From positions 1-20,236 of the forward strand of contig DATAVE010000159.1 of assembly GCA_036267875.1 (NCBI GenBank): a stretch of 20,236 bases of DNA, written 5' to 3'. Source of the DNA: DASZTV01 sp036267875. GTDB taxonomy: Bacteria; Actinomycetota; Actinomycetes; JAFAQI01. A program made the position numbers and the translations under genes. Within the stretch, counting starts at the first letter, position 1, and every line of letters begins with the position of its first letter. Below, piece by piece: positions 13,740 through 20,236 of the stretch. Below the pieces are notes generated by a model. The model ran no database searches. It had not been told where the DNA came from and saw nothing but the letters and a program-made list of their open reading frames with translations.

Positions 13740-15671
13740 TTGTCCTACGACGCTCGATCCATCACTGTCCTCGAGGGCCTGGAAGCGGTACGAAAGCGCC
13801 CGGGCATGTACATCGGCTCCACCGGCGAGCGGGGGCTGCACCACCTGGTCTACGAGATCGTCGACAACTCGGTGGATGAGGCGCTCGCCGGCCACGCCGA
13901 CACCATCTTGTGCACGCTGCTCGCGGACGGTGGCGTCAGGGTGACCGACAACGGTCGAGGCATGCCGGTCGACCGGCATCCGGTCGAGAAGCGACCGGCG
14001 GTCGACGTCATCCTCACGACGCTGCATGCCGGCGGAAAGTTCGACGGCAAGTCCTACGCCGTCTCAGGTGGTCTGCACGGCGTCGGTGCATCGGTGGTCA
14101 ACGCGCTGTCGACCAAGCTCGAAGTGGACATCAACAAGGACGGCTTCCGGTGGAACCGGATCTACGTCGACGGCGGCAAGCCGCATGGCGAGCTCATCAA
14201 GGGCGAGCCGACCACGGACACGGGCACCACATTGACCTTCTGGGCCGACCCGTCGATCTTCGAGACGACGGTCTACTCCTACGAGACCCTGGCTCGCCGG
14301 CTGCAGGAGATGGCGTTCCTCAACGCCGGCCTGTCGATCACGTTGCGTGACGAGCGCGACGAGATTCCGGTCGAGAACCTCTACATGTACAAGGACGGGC
14401 TTGAGGACTTCGTCAAGCACCTCAATGCCACCAAGACCGCGGCGCACGACTCGGTGATCCACTTCTCCAACGACGGCGACGGCATGGCCCTCGAGGTGGC
14501 GATGCAGTGGAACGCGACGTACGCCGAGTCCGTCTACACGTTCGCCAACACGATCAACACCCACGAGGGCGGCACCCACGAGGAGGGGTTCCGGGCGGCG
14601 CTGACCACAGTGGTCAACAAGTTCGCCCGCGACCAGAAGATCCTCAAGGAGAAAGACGACAACCTCACCGGCGATGACATCCGCGAGGGTCTGACCGCGA
14701 TCATCTCCGTCAAGCTCACGAATCCGCAGTTCGAGGGCCAGACCAAGACCAAGCTCGGCAACACCGAAGCGAAGTCATTCGTTCAGAAGGCGTGCAACGA
14801 CTGGCTCGGATCCTGGTTCGAGCGCAACCCACGCGAGGGCAAGGTCGTCATCTCGAAGGCGGCGCAGGCTGCGCAGGCTCGGATGGCGGCGCGGAAGGCA
14901 CGCGACCTGGCCCGCGGACGCAAGGGGCTGCTCGAGTCCAGCGGTCTGCCGGGCAAGCTCGCTGACTGCCAGTCGACGAACCCCGAAGAGTGCGAGCTCT
15001 ACATCGTCGAGGGCGACTCAGCCGGCGGTTCGGCGAAGGGTGGCCGCAACCCGGTCTTCCAGGCGATCCTTCCGATCCGCGGCAAGATCATCAACGTCGA
15101 GAAGGCGCGCATCGACCGGGTCCTGCAGAACACCGAGGTCCAGGCACTCATCACCGCGCTCGGCACCGGCATCCACGACGAGTTCGATGTCGCGAAGCTG
15201 AGGTACCACAAGATCATCCTGATGGCCGACGCCGACGTCGACGGCCAGCACATTCGGACGCTATTGCTGACCCTGCTCTTCCGGTTCATGAAGCCGCTCG
15301 TCGAGGCCGGCTACGTCTATCTCGCACAGCCGCCGCTCTACAAGCTCAAGTGGAACCGGCCCAACGAGCCCGACTACGCCTATTCCGACCGTGAGCGCGA
15401 CGGCCTGATCGAGGCCGCGGCTGCGGCCGGGGGCAGCAAGAAGCTGCCGAAGGAAGACGGCATCCAGCGCTACAAGGGTCTCGGCGAGATGAACGCCGAA
15501 GAGCTGTGGGAGACCACGATGAACCCGGCGAGCAGGGTCCTGTTGCAGGTCACCCTCGACGATGCCGCCACGGCCGACGAGATGTTCAGCGTCCTGATGG
15601 GCGAGGACGTCGAGGCTCGTCGCTCCTTCATTACCCGTAACGCCAAGGACGTCCGCTTCCTCGATATCTGA
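13740..15671 (+). CDS. gyrB: DNA gyrase subunit B
   Basis: A 643-residue protein starting at TTG 13740, with AGGAG ending 5 nt upstream. The GHKL ATPase domain has EIVDNSVDEALAG (39-51), DNGRGMPV (70-77) and, further on, SGGLHGVGASVVNALS. The transducer follows. The TOPRIM domain has EGDSAGGSAKGG from Glu424 and MADADVDG (495-502), whose acidic residues bind Mg2+. It ends in the GyrB tail motif YKGLGEMNAEELWETTMNP. With GyrA it forms the A2B2 enzyme that introduces negative supercoils. Length is normal for the type without the enterobacterial insert, and no key residue is missing. gyrA follows after 52 bp. Confidence 0.97.
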   Translation: MSYDARSITVLEGLEAVRKRPGMYIGSTGERGLHHLVYEIVDNSVDEALAGHADTILCTLLADGGVRVTDNGRGMPVDRHPVEKRPAVDVILTTLHAGGKFDGKSYAVSGGLHGVGASVVNALSTKLEVDINKDGFRWNRIYVDGGKPHGELIKGEPTTDTGTTLTFWADPSIFETTVYSYETLARRLQEMAFLNAGLSITLRDERDEIPVENLYMYKDGLEDFVKHLNATKTAAHDSVIHFSNDGDGMALEVAMQWNATYAESVYTFANTINTHEGGTHEEGFRAALTTVVNKFARDQKILKEKDDNLTGDDIREGLTAIISVKLTNPQFEGQTKTKLGNTEAKSFVQKACNDWLGSWFERNPREGKVVISKAAQAAQARMAARKARDLARGRKGLLESSGLPGKLADCQSTNPEECELYIVEGDSAGGSAKGGRNPVFQAILPIRGKIINVEKARIDRVLQNTEVQALITALGTGIHDEFDVAKLRYHKIILMADADVDGQHIRTLLLTLLFRFMKPLVEAGYVYLAQPPLYKLKWNRPNEPDYAYSDRERDGLIEAAAAAGGSKKLPKEDGIQRYKGLGEMNAEELWETTMNPASRVLLQVTLDDAATADEMFSVLMGEDVEARRSFITRNAKDVRFLDI

Positions 15672-15711
15672 GTAGCCCACTGCCTTTCATCGTCGTACTT
15701 CGCACAATCGC

Positions 15712-15718
15712 GGAAGGA
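15712..15718 (+). promoter_or_regulatory. Ribosome binding site of gyrA
   Basis: GGAAGGA lies 5 nt before the GTG at 15724 and supports that start. Confidence 0.65.
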
Positions 15719-15723
15719 ACCCC

Positions 15724-18700
15724 GTGACCGAGATCAGCACCCCGCCGCCGGGTGGTCGGGTCGAGCCAGTCGGGCTCGAGGTCGAGATGCAGCGCAGCTT
15801 CCTCGACTACGCGATGTCCGTCATCGTGTCGCGTGCACTGCCCGACGTGCGCGACGGTCTCAAGCCGGTGCACCGCCGCGTGCTCTACGCGATGTACGAC
15901 GGTGGCTACCGACCGGACCGCGGCTACTCGAAGTGCAGCCGCGTCGTCGGTGACGTGATGGGTCAGTACCACCCGCACGGTGACTCCGCGATCTACGACA
16001 CCCTGGTGCGTCTCGCGCAGCCGTGGTCGATGCGCCTTCCGCTTGTCGACGGACAGGGCAACTTCGGCTCGCCAGGCAACGACCCGCCGGCCGCCATGAG
16101 ATATTGTTTGCCTGCGCAAGTAAAGGTTGCGCTGCCGGACGGAAGCTCGATTCGGCTCGGCGACATCGTCCCGGATGCGCAGCCGAACAGCGATCACGAC
16201 ATCGACCTCAAGGTCGTTGACCGTAACGGCCAGCCAGTGCGGGCAACGAAGTTCTTCCATTCCGGAGAACACCCGACGCTTCGAGTGAGGACCCGTGAGG
16301 GTTACGAGGTCGAGGGCACGCACAACCACCCGCTGCTTTGTCTGACATCAGTCGGTGGCGTTCCGACGCTCCTCTGGAAGTTGATGGAGGAGATCAGCGT
16401 CGGAGATGTGGTGGCCATCTCCCGGAGTCAGTCGCCCGAGTATGGACTTGGGGATGACGTCTCGTGGGACTTCGCCCTCCTTGCCGGCGCCTTCATTGCT
16501 GAGGCGTGGACGGCTGAGCGCCGTCTGGAGTTTTCGAACACAGACAAGGACTACTTCGATGCGGTAGTCGAGGCGTACGACCGCGTCGTCGGAGGGTCGC
16601 GCCATATTCGTACTGAGACGACTGTCACCGGCAAGACGCTCTGGCGCCTTTCGGTCATGAATGTCTCTCGTATCAAGCAGACGCCCCTCAAGGAACTGCT
16701 GGGCAGGCGAAGCGCCGACAAGCGAATCCCAGAGTTCATCTGGAAGTCCGGGGACTCGATCCGGCGGTACTTCCTTGGATCCCTCTTTACCGGCGACGGC
16801 TCATCGTCGACGCTTCCCCGTGGAACTCACCAGGTGAGCTACTCGACCCGGAGTCGGCAGCTGGCACGCGACGTGCAAGACATGCTTCTCGGATTCAGGG
16901 TCGTCTCGAGGCTCTGCTTCGACGAGTCGGGAGAGATCAAGGTCGTCCTGACGAACAAGCGCGACGTTCGCTTGTTCTCATGGAACGTCGGGTTCCTCTT
17001 CACCAAGCGAGACAAGCTGCAGTGGGCCGTGTCCTCGATGAAGGACACAACGTCGCTGAGTCACGATTACGTACCGCATGTTTCGGAGTTCGTGCGGGCG
17101 AACGGTGGCCTCACGTGGAATGACCGGGACTGGCTCAAGCGCCACAACGTTGATCGAGTCGAGCGGTGGGAGCGTCGCGGCCAGGAACTGCGCGAGCACA
17201 TAGGCAAGCAAGAAGTACTCGATGTCGTCGAGCCTCTTGTGGATGGTCGGTACTACTACGCCAAGGTTGCCGCGGTCGAGGAGGCCGGTGTACAGGCCGT
17301 CTACTCGATTCGAGTCGACAGCGACGACCACTCGTTCCTGACCGATGGATTTGTCAGCCACAACACCGAGAGCCGGCTGGCTGCTGTCGCGATGGAGATG
17401 TTGCGCGACATCGACCAGGAGACGGTCGACTTCGGACCGAACTACGACGGTCGCTCGCAGGAGCCGTCGGTTCTCCCCAGCCGTTTCCCCAACCTGTTGG
17501 TGAACGGCGCCGCCGGCATCGCTGTCGGTATGGCCACCAACATCCCGCCGCACAACCTCGTCGAGGTGGGCGCCGCGGTGCAGTGGGCGTTGGAGAACCC
17601 GACCGCGACCGATGAGGAGCTGCTCGAGGCATGCGTCGAGCGGGTCCACGGACCTGACTTCCCGACCGGCGCCCTGATCGTCGGCCGCGACGGCATTGAC
17701 CAGGCGCTGCGTACCGGCCGTGGCTCGGTCCGGATGCGGGCAGTCGTCGAGGTCGAAGAGGACTCCCGCGGACGTCAGCAGCTGGTCATCACCGAGCTGC
17801 CGTACCAGGTCAACCCAGATGCGCTGGCCGAGAAGGTCGCCGACCTCGTGCGCGACGGCAAGGTCGCCGGCATTGCCGACATCAAGGACGATTCGAGCCT
17901 TCGTACCGGTCAGCGACTGGTGATCGTGCTCAAGCGTGACGCAATCGCGAAGGTCGTGCTGAACAACCTCTACAAGCACACCCAGCTGCAGGACAGCTTC
18001 GGCGTCAACATGCTGGCGCTGGTCGACGGCGTCCCACGGACGCTGAACATCGGGCAGATGGTGCGGTACTACGTCGCGCACCAGGTCGAGATCATCGTTC
18101 GGCGTACCCAGTTCCGGTTGCGCAAGGCGCAAGAGCGCGCCCACATCCTGATCGCGCTGCTCAAGGCGCAGGACCGCATCGATGACGTGATTGCGCTGAT
18201 CCGCGCGAGCGAGTCCGCCGAGGCGGCGCGCACCGGCCTCATGACGCTGCTCGACATCGACGAGATCCAGGCGACCGCGATCCTGGACATGCAGCTGCGC
18301 CGACTTGCGGCGTTGGAGCGGCAGCGGCTGCAGGACGAGCACGACGAGCTCATGGCCGAGATCACCGAGTACGAGTCGATCCTGGCGAGTGAGGAACGGC
18401 AGCGCTCGATCATCGGCGAGGAGCTAGGCGAGATCGTCGCTAAGCACGGCACCGACCGGGTCTCCCGGATCGTGGCGTACGAGGGCGACATGAGCCTCGA
18501 GGACCTCATCGCCCAAGAGGACGTCGTCGTCACGATCACCCGCGGCGGCTACGCGAAGCGCACCAAGGTCGACCTCTACCGGGCGCAGCGTCGCGGCGGC
18601 AAGGGCGTGATGGGCGCGGCGCTCAAGACCGACGACATCGTCGAGCAGTTCTTCGTCACGTCGACGCACAACTGGATCCTGTTCTTCACCAACAAGGGCC

Positions 18701-19470
18701 GGGTCTATCGCGCGAAGGCGCACGAGCTCCCCGAAACCAACCGGGCGGCTCGCGGCCAGCACGTGGCGAACCTCTTGGCGTTCCAGCCCGACGAGCAGAT
18801 CGCGTCGGTGATGGACATCAAGGACTACAGCGTCTCGCCGTACCTCGTCCTCGCGACGAAGCGCGGTCTGGTGAAGAAGACCAAGCTCACCGACTTCGAC
18901 TCCAACCGCAGCGGCGGGGTCGTCGCGATCAATCTTCGCGAGGACGACGAGCTCATTGCGGCGCGCCTGGTCGCGCCGACCGATGACCTGCTGCTGGTCT
19001 CGCGCAATGCCCAGTCGATCCGGTTCCACGCGGACGACGACATGCTCCGCCCGATGGGCCGGGCGACCTCCGGCGTCATCGGCATGCGGTTCTCTGAAGG
19101 CGACGAGCTCTTGGCGATGGAGGTCGCGACCGACGACGAGCTCGACATCCTGATTGCGACGGACGGAGGCTTCGCCAAGCGCACGAAGGTCGGGGAGTAC
19201 CCCGTCCAAGGACGCGGCGGCAAGGGCGTCCTCACCGCCAAGATCGTGGCCAAGCGCGGAGGCCTCGTGGGAGCCTTGGCGGTGCGTCCGGACGAGGAGA
19301 TCTTCGCGATCAGCTCGGGCGGCGACGTGATCCGGACCAGGGTCAAGGAAGTACGTCGCGCCGGTAGGCAGACAATGGGTGTGCGGTTGATCAACCTCCC
19401 GAATGAGCAGACCGTAGTTGCGGTTGCCCGCAACGCCGAGGTTGAGGAAGAGGAGGGCGACGAGTCGTGA
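15724..19470 (+). CDS. gyrA: DNA gyrase subunit A precursor containing an intein
   Basis: One continuous frame of 1248 codons encodes a 127-residue N-extein, a 420-residue intein and a 701-residue C-extein. Spliced GyrA would be 828 residues, the normal size. The N-extein has the quinolone region HPHGDSAIYD (83-92) with Ser88 at the resistance-determining position and ends at the catalytic tyrosine Tyr127 in AAMRY. The C-extein resumes with TESRLAAVAMEML, so gyrase activity needs splicing. The GyrA box QRRGGKG is at 955-961 of the precursor, starting the DNA-wrapping beta-pinwheel domain. The subunit cuts and rejoins DNA through Tyr127. The GTG start is supported by GGAAGGA. The stop overlaps the start of the following membrane protein gene (GTGA, 19467-19470). 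Confidence 0.97.
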   Translation: MTEISTPPPGGRVEPVGLEVEMQRSFLDYAMSVIVSRALPDVRDGLKPVHRRVLYAMYDGGYRPDRGYSKCSRVVGDVMGQYHPHGDSAIYDTLVRLAQPWSMRLPLVDGQGNFGSPGNDPPAAMRYCLPAQVKVALPDGSSIRLGDIVPDAQPNSDHDIDLKVVDRNGQPVRATKFFHSGEHPTLRVRTREGYEVEGTHNHPLLCLTSVGGVPTLLWKLMEEISVGDVVAISRSQSPEYGLGDDVSWDFALLAGAFIAEAWTAERRLEFSNTDKDYFDAVVEAYDRVVGGSRHIRTETTVTGKTLWRLSVMNVSRIKQTPLKELLGRRSADKRIPEFIWKSGDSIRRYFLGSLFTGDGSSSTLPRGTHQVSYSTRSRQLARDVQDMLLGFRVVSRLCFDESGEIKVVLTNKRDVRLFSWNVGFLFTKRDKLQWAVSSMKDTTSLSHDYVPHVSEFVRANGGLTWNDRDWLKRHNVDRVERWERRGQELREHIGKQEVLDVVEPLVDGRYYYAKVAAVEEAGVQAVYSIRVDSDDHSFLTDGFVSHNTESRLAAVAMEMLRDIDQETVDFGPNYDGRSQEPSVLPSRFPNLLVNGAAGIAVGMATNIPPHNLVEVGAAVQWALENPTATDEELLEACVERVHGPDFPTGALIVGRDGIDQALRTGRGSVRMRAVVEVEEDSRGRQQLVITELPYQVNPDALAEKVADLVRDGKVAGIADIKDDSSLRTGQRLVIVLKRDAIAKVVLNNLYKHTQLQDSFGVNMLALVDGVPRTLNIGQMVRYYVAHQVEIIVRRTQFRLRKAQERAHILIALLKAQDRIDDVIALIRASESAEAARTGLMTLLDIDEIQATAILDMQLRRLAALERQRLQDEHDELMAEITEYESILASEERQRSIIGEELGEIVAKHGTDRVSRIVAYEGDMSLEDLIAQEDVVVTITRGGYAKRTKVDLYRAQRRGGKGVMGAALKTDDIVEQFFVTSTHNWILFFTNKGRVYRAKAHELPETNRAARGQHVANLLAFQPDEQIASVMDIKDYSVSPYLVLATKRGLVKKTKLTDFDSNRSGGVVAINLREDDELIAARLVAPTDDLLLVSRNAQSIRFHADDDMLRPMGRATSGVIGMRFSEGDELLAMEVATDDELDILIATDGGFAKRTKVGEYPVQGRGGKGVLTAKIVAKRGGLVGALAVRPDEEIFAISSGGDVIRTRVKEVRRAGRQTMGVRLINLPNEQTVVAVARNAEVEEEEGDES
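16105..17364 (+). mobile_element. gyrA intein with LAGLIDADG homing endonuclease
   Basis: A 420-residue in-frame intein (precursor residues Cys128 to Asn547). Splicing block A begins at Cys128 (CLPAQVKVALPDG), block B has Thr199 and His202 in GTHNHPLL, and blocks F and G end VYSIRVDSDDHSFLTDGFVSHN, with His546-Asn547 followed by Thr548 as the +1 nucleophile. The dodecapeptide endonuclease motifs are LLAGAFIAEAW (catalytic Glu260) and FLGSLFTGDGS (catalytic Asp358), both acidic residues retained. The insertion site, directly after the active-site Tyr, is that of mycobacterial GyrA inteins such as M. leprae, which from memory is of similar length. All splicing residues are intact, so I expect autocatalytic splicing and possibly active homing. 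Its codon use is visibly less GC-biased than the exteins. Confidence 0.96.
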
Positions 19471-20033
19471 CGATCGGCTCAGGAGAGCCGCCTGGATATG
19501 GCGGCTCGCTGGCCGGCGATCCGTCGTTCGAATCCGTCCGCGACCCGGGCCGGCTCGGCGGCTCTGCGCCGTTCGCCAGAGAGTCCCACTCCTCGAGCGC
19601 AACCGTCATCCCCGGCAGCCCGACGAGCACCCGGCCGCCGGTAGCCGTCGCCAACTCCGCGCGCCGCCGTGGTCGGCGTGCGCGGCTGACTCTCAAGCGG
19701 ATCGATCCGTGGTCGACCCTGAAGTTCTCCCTGGTCTACGGCCTCGTCGGCATGGCCGTGCTGCTGATCGCCGTCGTCGTGCTCTACGGAGTGGTCGACG
19801 CGCTCGGCGTCATCAGCTCGCTGCGGAAGTTCCTCTCCGACGTGAGCGACAGCTCGAGTGGACCGGGTCTTGGTGCCTGGCTCAGCTTCGACCGCGTCGT
19901 CCTGATCTCGCTGGTCATCGGCTTTATCAACGTGGTGCTGTTCACGGCGTTCGCGACGCTGACGGCGTTCATCTACAACGTCTGCACCGACCTCGTCGGC
20001 GGCGTCGAAGTGACGCTTTCCGAACGCGAGTGA
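19467..20033 (+). CDS. DUF3566 membrane protein
   Basis: A 188-residue protein. A disordered Ser/Pro/Gly-rich N terminus (1-62) and a basic cluster RRRGRRARLTLKRIDPW (67-82) precede two membrane helices at about 86-112 (LKFSLVYGLVGMAVLLIAVVVLYGVV) and 143-170 (RVVLISLVIGFINVVLFTAFATLTAFIY). The sequence between the helices is Ser/Gly-rich and should be short and external. The RIDPWSTLK motif and the final YNVCTDLVGGVEVTLSE are diagnostic of DUF3566, which follows gyrA throughout Actinobacteria (Rv0007 in M. tuberculosis). Function is not established. Its GTG start overlaps the gyrA stop by 4 nt, so it is co-translated with gyrase. No role in DNA topology can be inferred from the sequence. Confidence 0.92.
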   Translation: MTIGSGEPPGYGGSLAGDPSFESVRDPGRLGGSAPFARESHSSSATVIPGSPTSTRPPVAVANSARRRGRRARLTLKRIDPWSTLKFSLVYGLVGMAVLLIAVVVLYGVVDALGVISSLRKFLSDVSDSSSGPGLGAWLSFDRVVLISLVIGFINVVLFTAFATLTAFIYNVCTDLVGGVEVTLSERE

Positions 20034-20041
20034 GCGCCGGG

Positions 20042-20047
20042 TAGACT
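20042..20047 (+). promoter_or_regulatory. Candidate -10 element for the tRNA genes
   Basis: TAGACT fits the actinobacterial -10 pattern, with TTTCCG (20017-20022) as a weak -35 at 19 nt. It would place a start about 40 nt before tRNA-Ile. Pattern only. Confidence 0.35.
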
Positions 20048-20096
20048 CGCGTGCCGCGCCGGTGATGGTTGCCGGTCAGCACTGTCGTAGTACCGA

Positions 20097-20171
20097 GGGC
20101 CTGTAGCTCAGCTCGGTTAGAGCGCTTCCCTGATAAGGAAGAGGTCGGAGGTTCAAGTCCTCCCAGGCCCA
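20097..20171 (+). tRNA. tRNA-Ile (GAT)
   Basis: A 75-nt cloverleaf. The acceptor strands are GGGCCTG (20097-20103) and CAGGCCC (20164-20170) with discriminator A20171. The D-arm begins TAGCTCAGCTCGGTTAGAGC. The anticodon stem CTTCC/GGAAG encloses the loop CTGATAA, giving anticodon GAT (20132-20134). The T-arm GGAGG-TTCAAGT-CCTCC is standard. The 3' CCA is not encoded. The gene decodes ATC and ATT. A tRNA-Ile/tRNA-Ala pair after gyrA is conserved in Actinobacteria. Confidence 0.97.
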
Positions 20172-20194
20172 CAAGCACCACACAATCCCCACCA

Positions 20195-20236
20195 GGGGAC
20201 GTAGCTCAATTGGCAGAGCACCGCCTTTGCAAGGCG
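20195..20236 (+). tRNA. tRNA-Ala (TGC), 5' part
   Basis: The first 42 nt of a tRNA, cut by the window end. The acceptor 5' strand is GGGGACG (20195-20201), then TAGCTCAATTGGCAGAGC as the D-arm, and the anticodon stem CCGCC with loop TTTGCAA, anticodon TGC (20228-20230). The variable and T-arms lie outside. It starts 23 nt after tRNA-Ile, so the two are probably co-transcribed. Confidence 0.93.

Noticed and set aside
16978..18342. 454-codon minus-strand frame over gyrA
   Set aside because: Antisense shadow of an intact essential gene; composition is low in complexity and no motif is seen.
19969..20181. Minus-strand frame with GGLEPPTSSLSGKRSNRAELQA
   Set aside because: This peptide is the antisense of tRNA-Ile, a well-known false gene prediction.
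1..20236. CRISPR arrays, insertion sequences, prophage or defence genes
   Set aside because: None seen: apart from the intein and the palindromes, the window is conserved core-genome DNA.

Overview
This window is the replication-origin region of a high-GC actinobacterial chromosome. The call rests on gene order that is classic for the phylum: trxB-trxA-cwlM, then GNAT-parB-parA-rsmG-jag-yidC-yidD-rnpA-rpmH on the minus strand, then dnaA-oriC-dnaN-gnd-recF-dciA-gyrB-gyrA-DUF3566-tRNA-Ile-tRNA-Ala on the plus strand. GC-rich third positions, frequent GTG/TTG starts, a two-domain CwlM-type protein beside trxA, and gnd between dnaN and recF all fit. I cannot name the genus. Several proteins differ from mycobacterial versions (for example a Ser in the GyrA quinolone pocket).

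Left part (1-1720, plus strand): the 3' end of thioredoxin reductase, thioredoxin, and a CwlM-like protein. A convergent intergenic gap (1721-1912) holds a 59-bp imperfect palindrome. From 1913 to 7701 the minus strand carries a tightly packed operon. Six of its junctions are 4-nt ATGA/GTGA stop/start overlaps or a 1-nt TAGTG overlap. It encodes ribosomal protein L34, the RNase P protein, the membrane insertion pair YidD/YidC, the RNA-binding protein Jag, the 16S rRNA methyltransferase RsmG, the ParA/ParB segregation proteins and a GNAT protein. Two parS sites lie inside the 5' end of parA. A roughly 164-bp imperfect palindrome fills the rpmH-rnpA gap.

Centre (7702-9802): the rpmH/dnaA divergent promoter region with an inverted pair of DnaA-box-like sites, dnaA (TTG start), and a 318-bp dnaA-dnaN gap with clustered degenerate DnaA boxes that is the likely oriC.

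Right part (9803-20236, plus strand): sliding clamp, a short-type 6-phosphogluconate dehydrogenase, RecF, DciA, GyrB, and a GyrA interrupted exactly after its catalytic tyrosine by a 420-residue intein with a LAGLIDADG homing endonuclease. A DUF3566 membrane protein follows, then tRNA-Ile(GAT) and the 5' part of tRNA-Ala(TGC). The window therefore groups initiation (DnaA, oriC, DciA), elongation (DnaN), supercoiling (gyrase), repair (RecF) and origin segregation (ParABS) in one place. The most unusual items are the gyrA intein and the two large palindromes.
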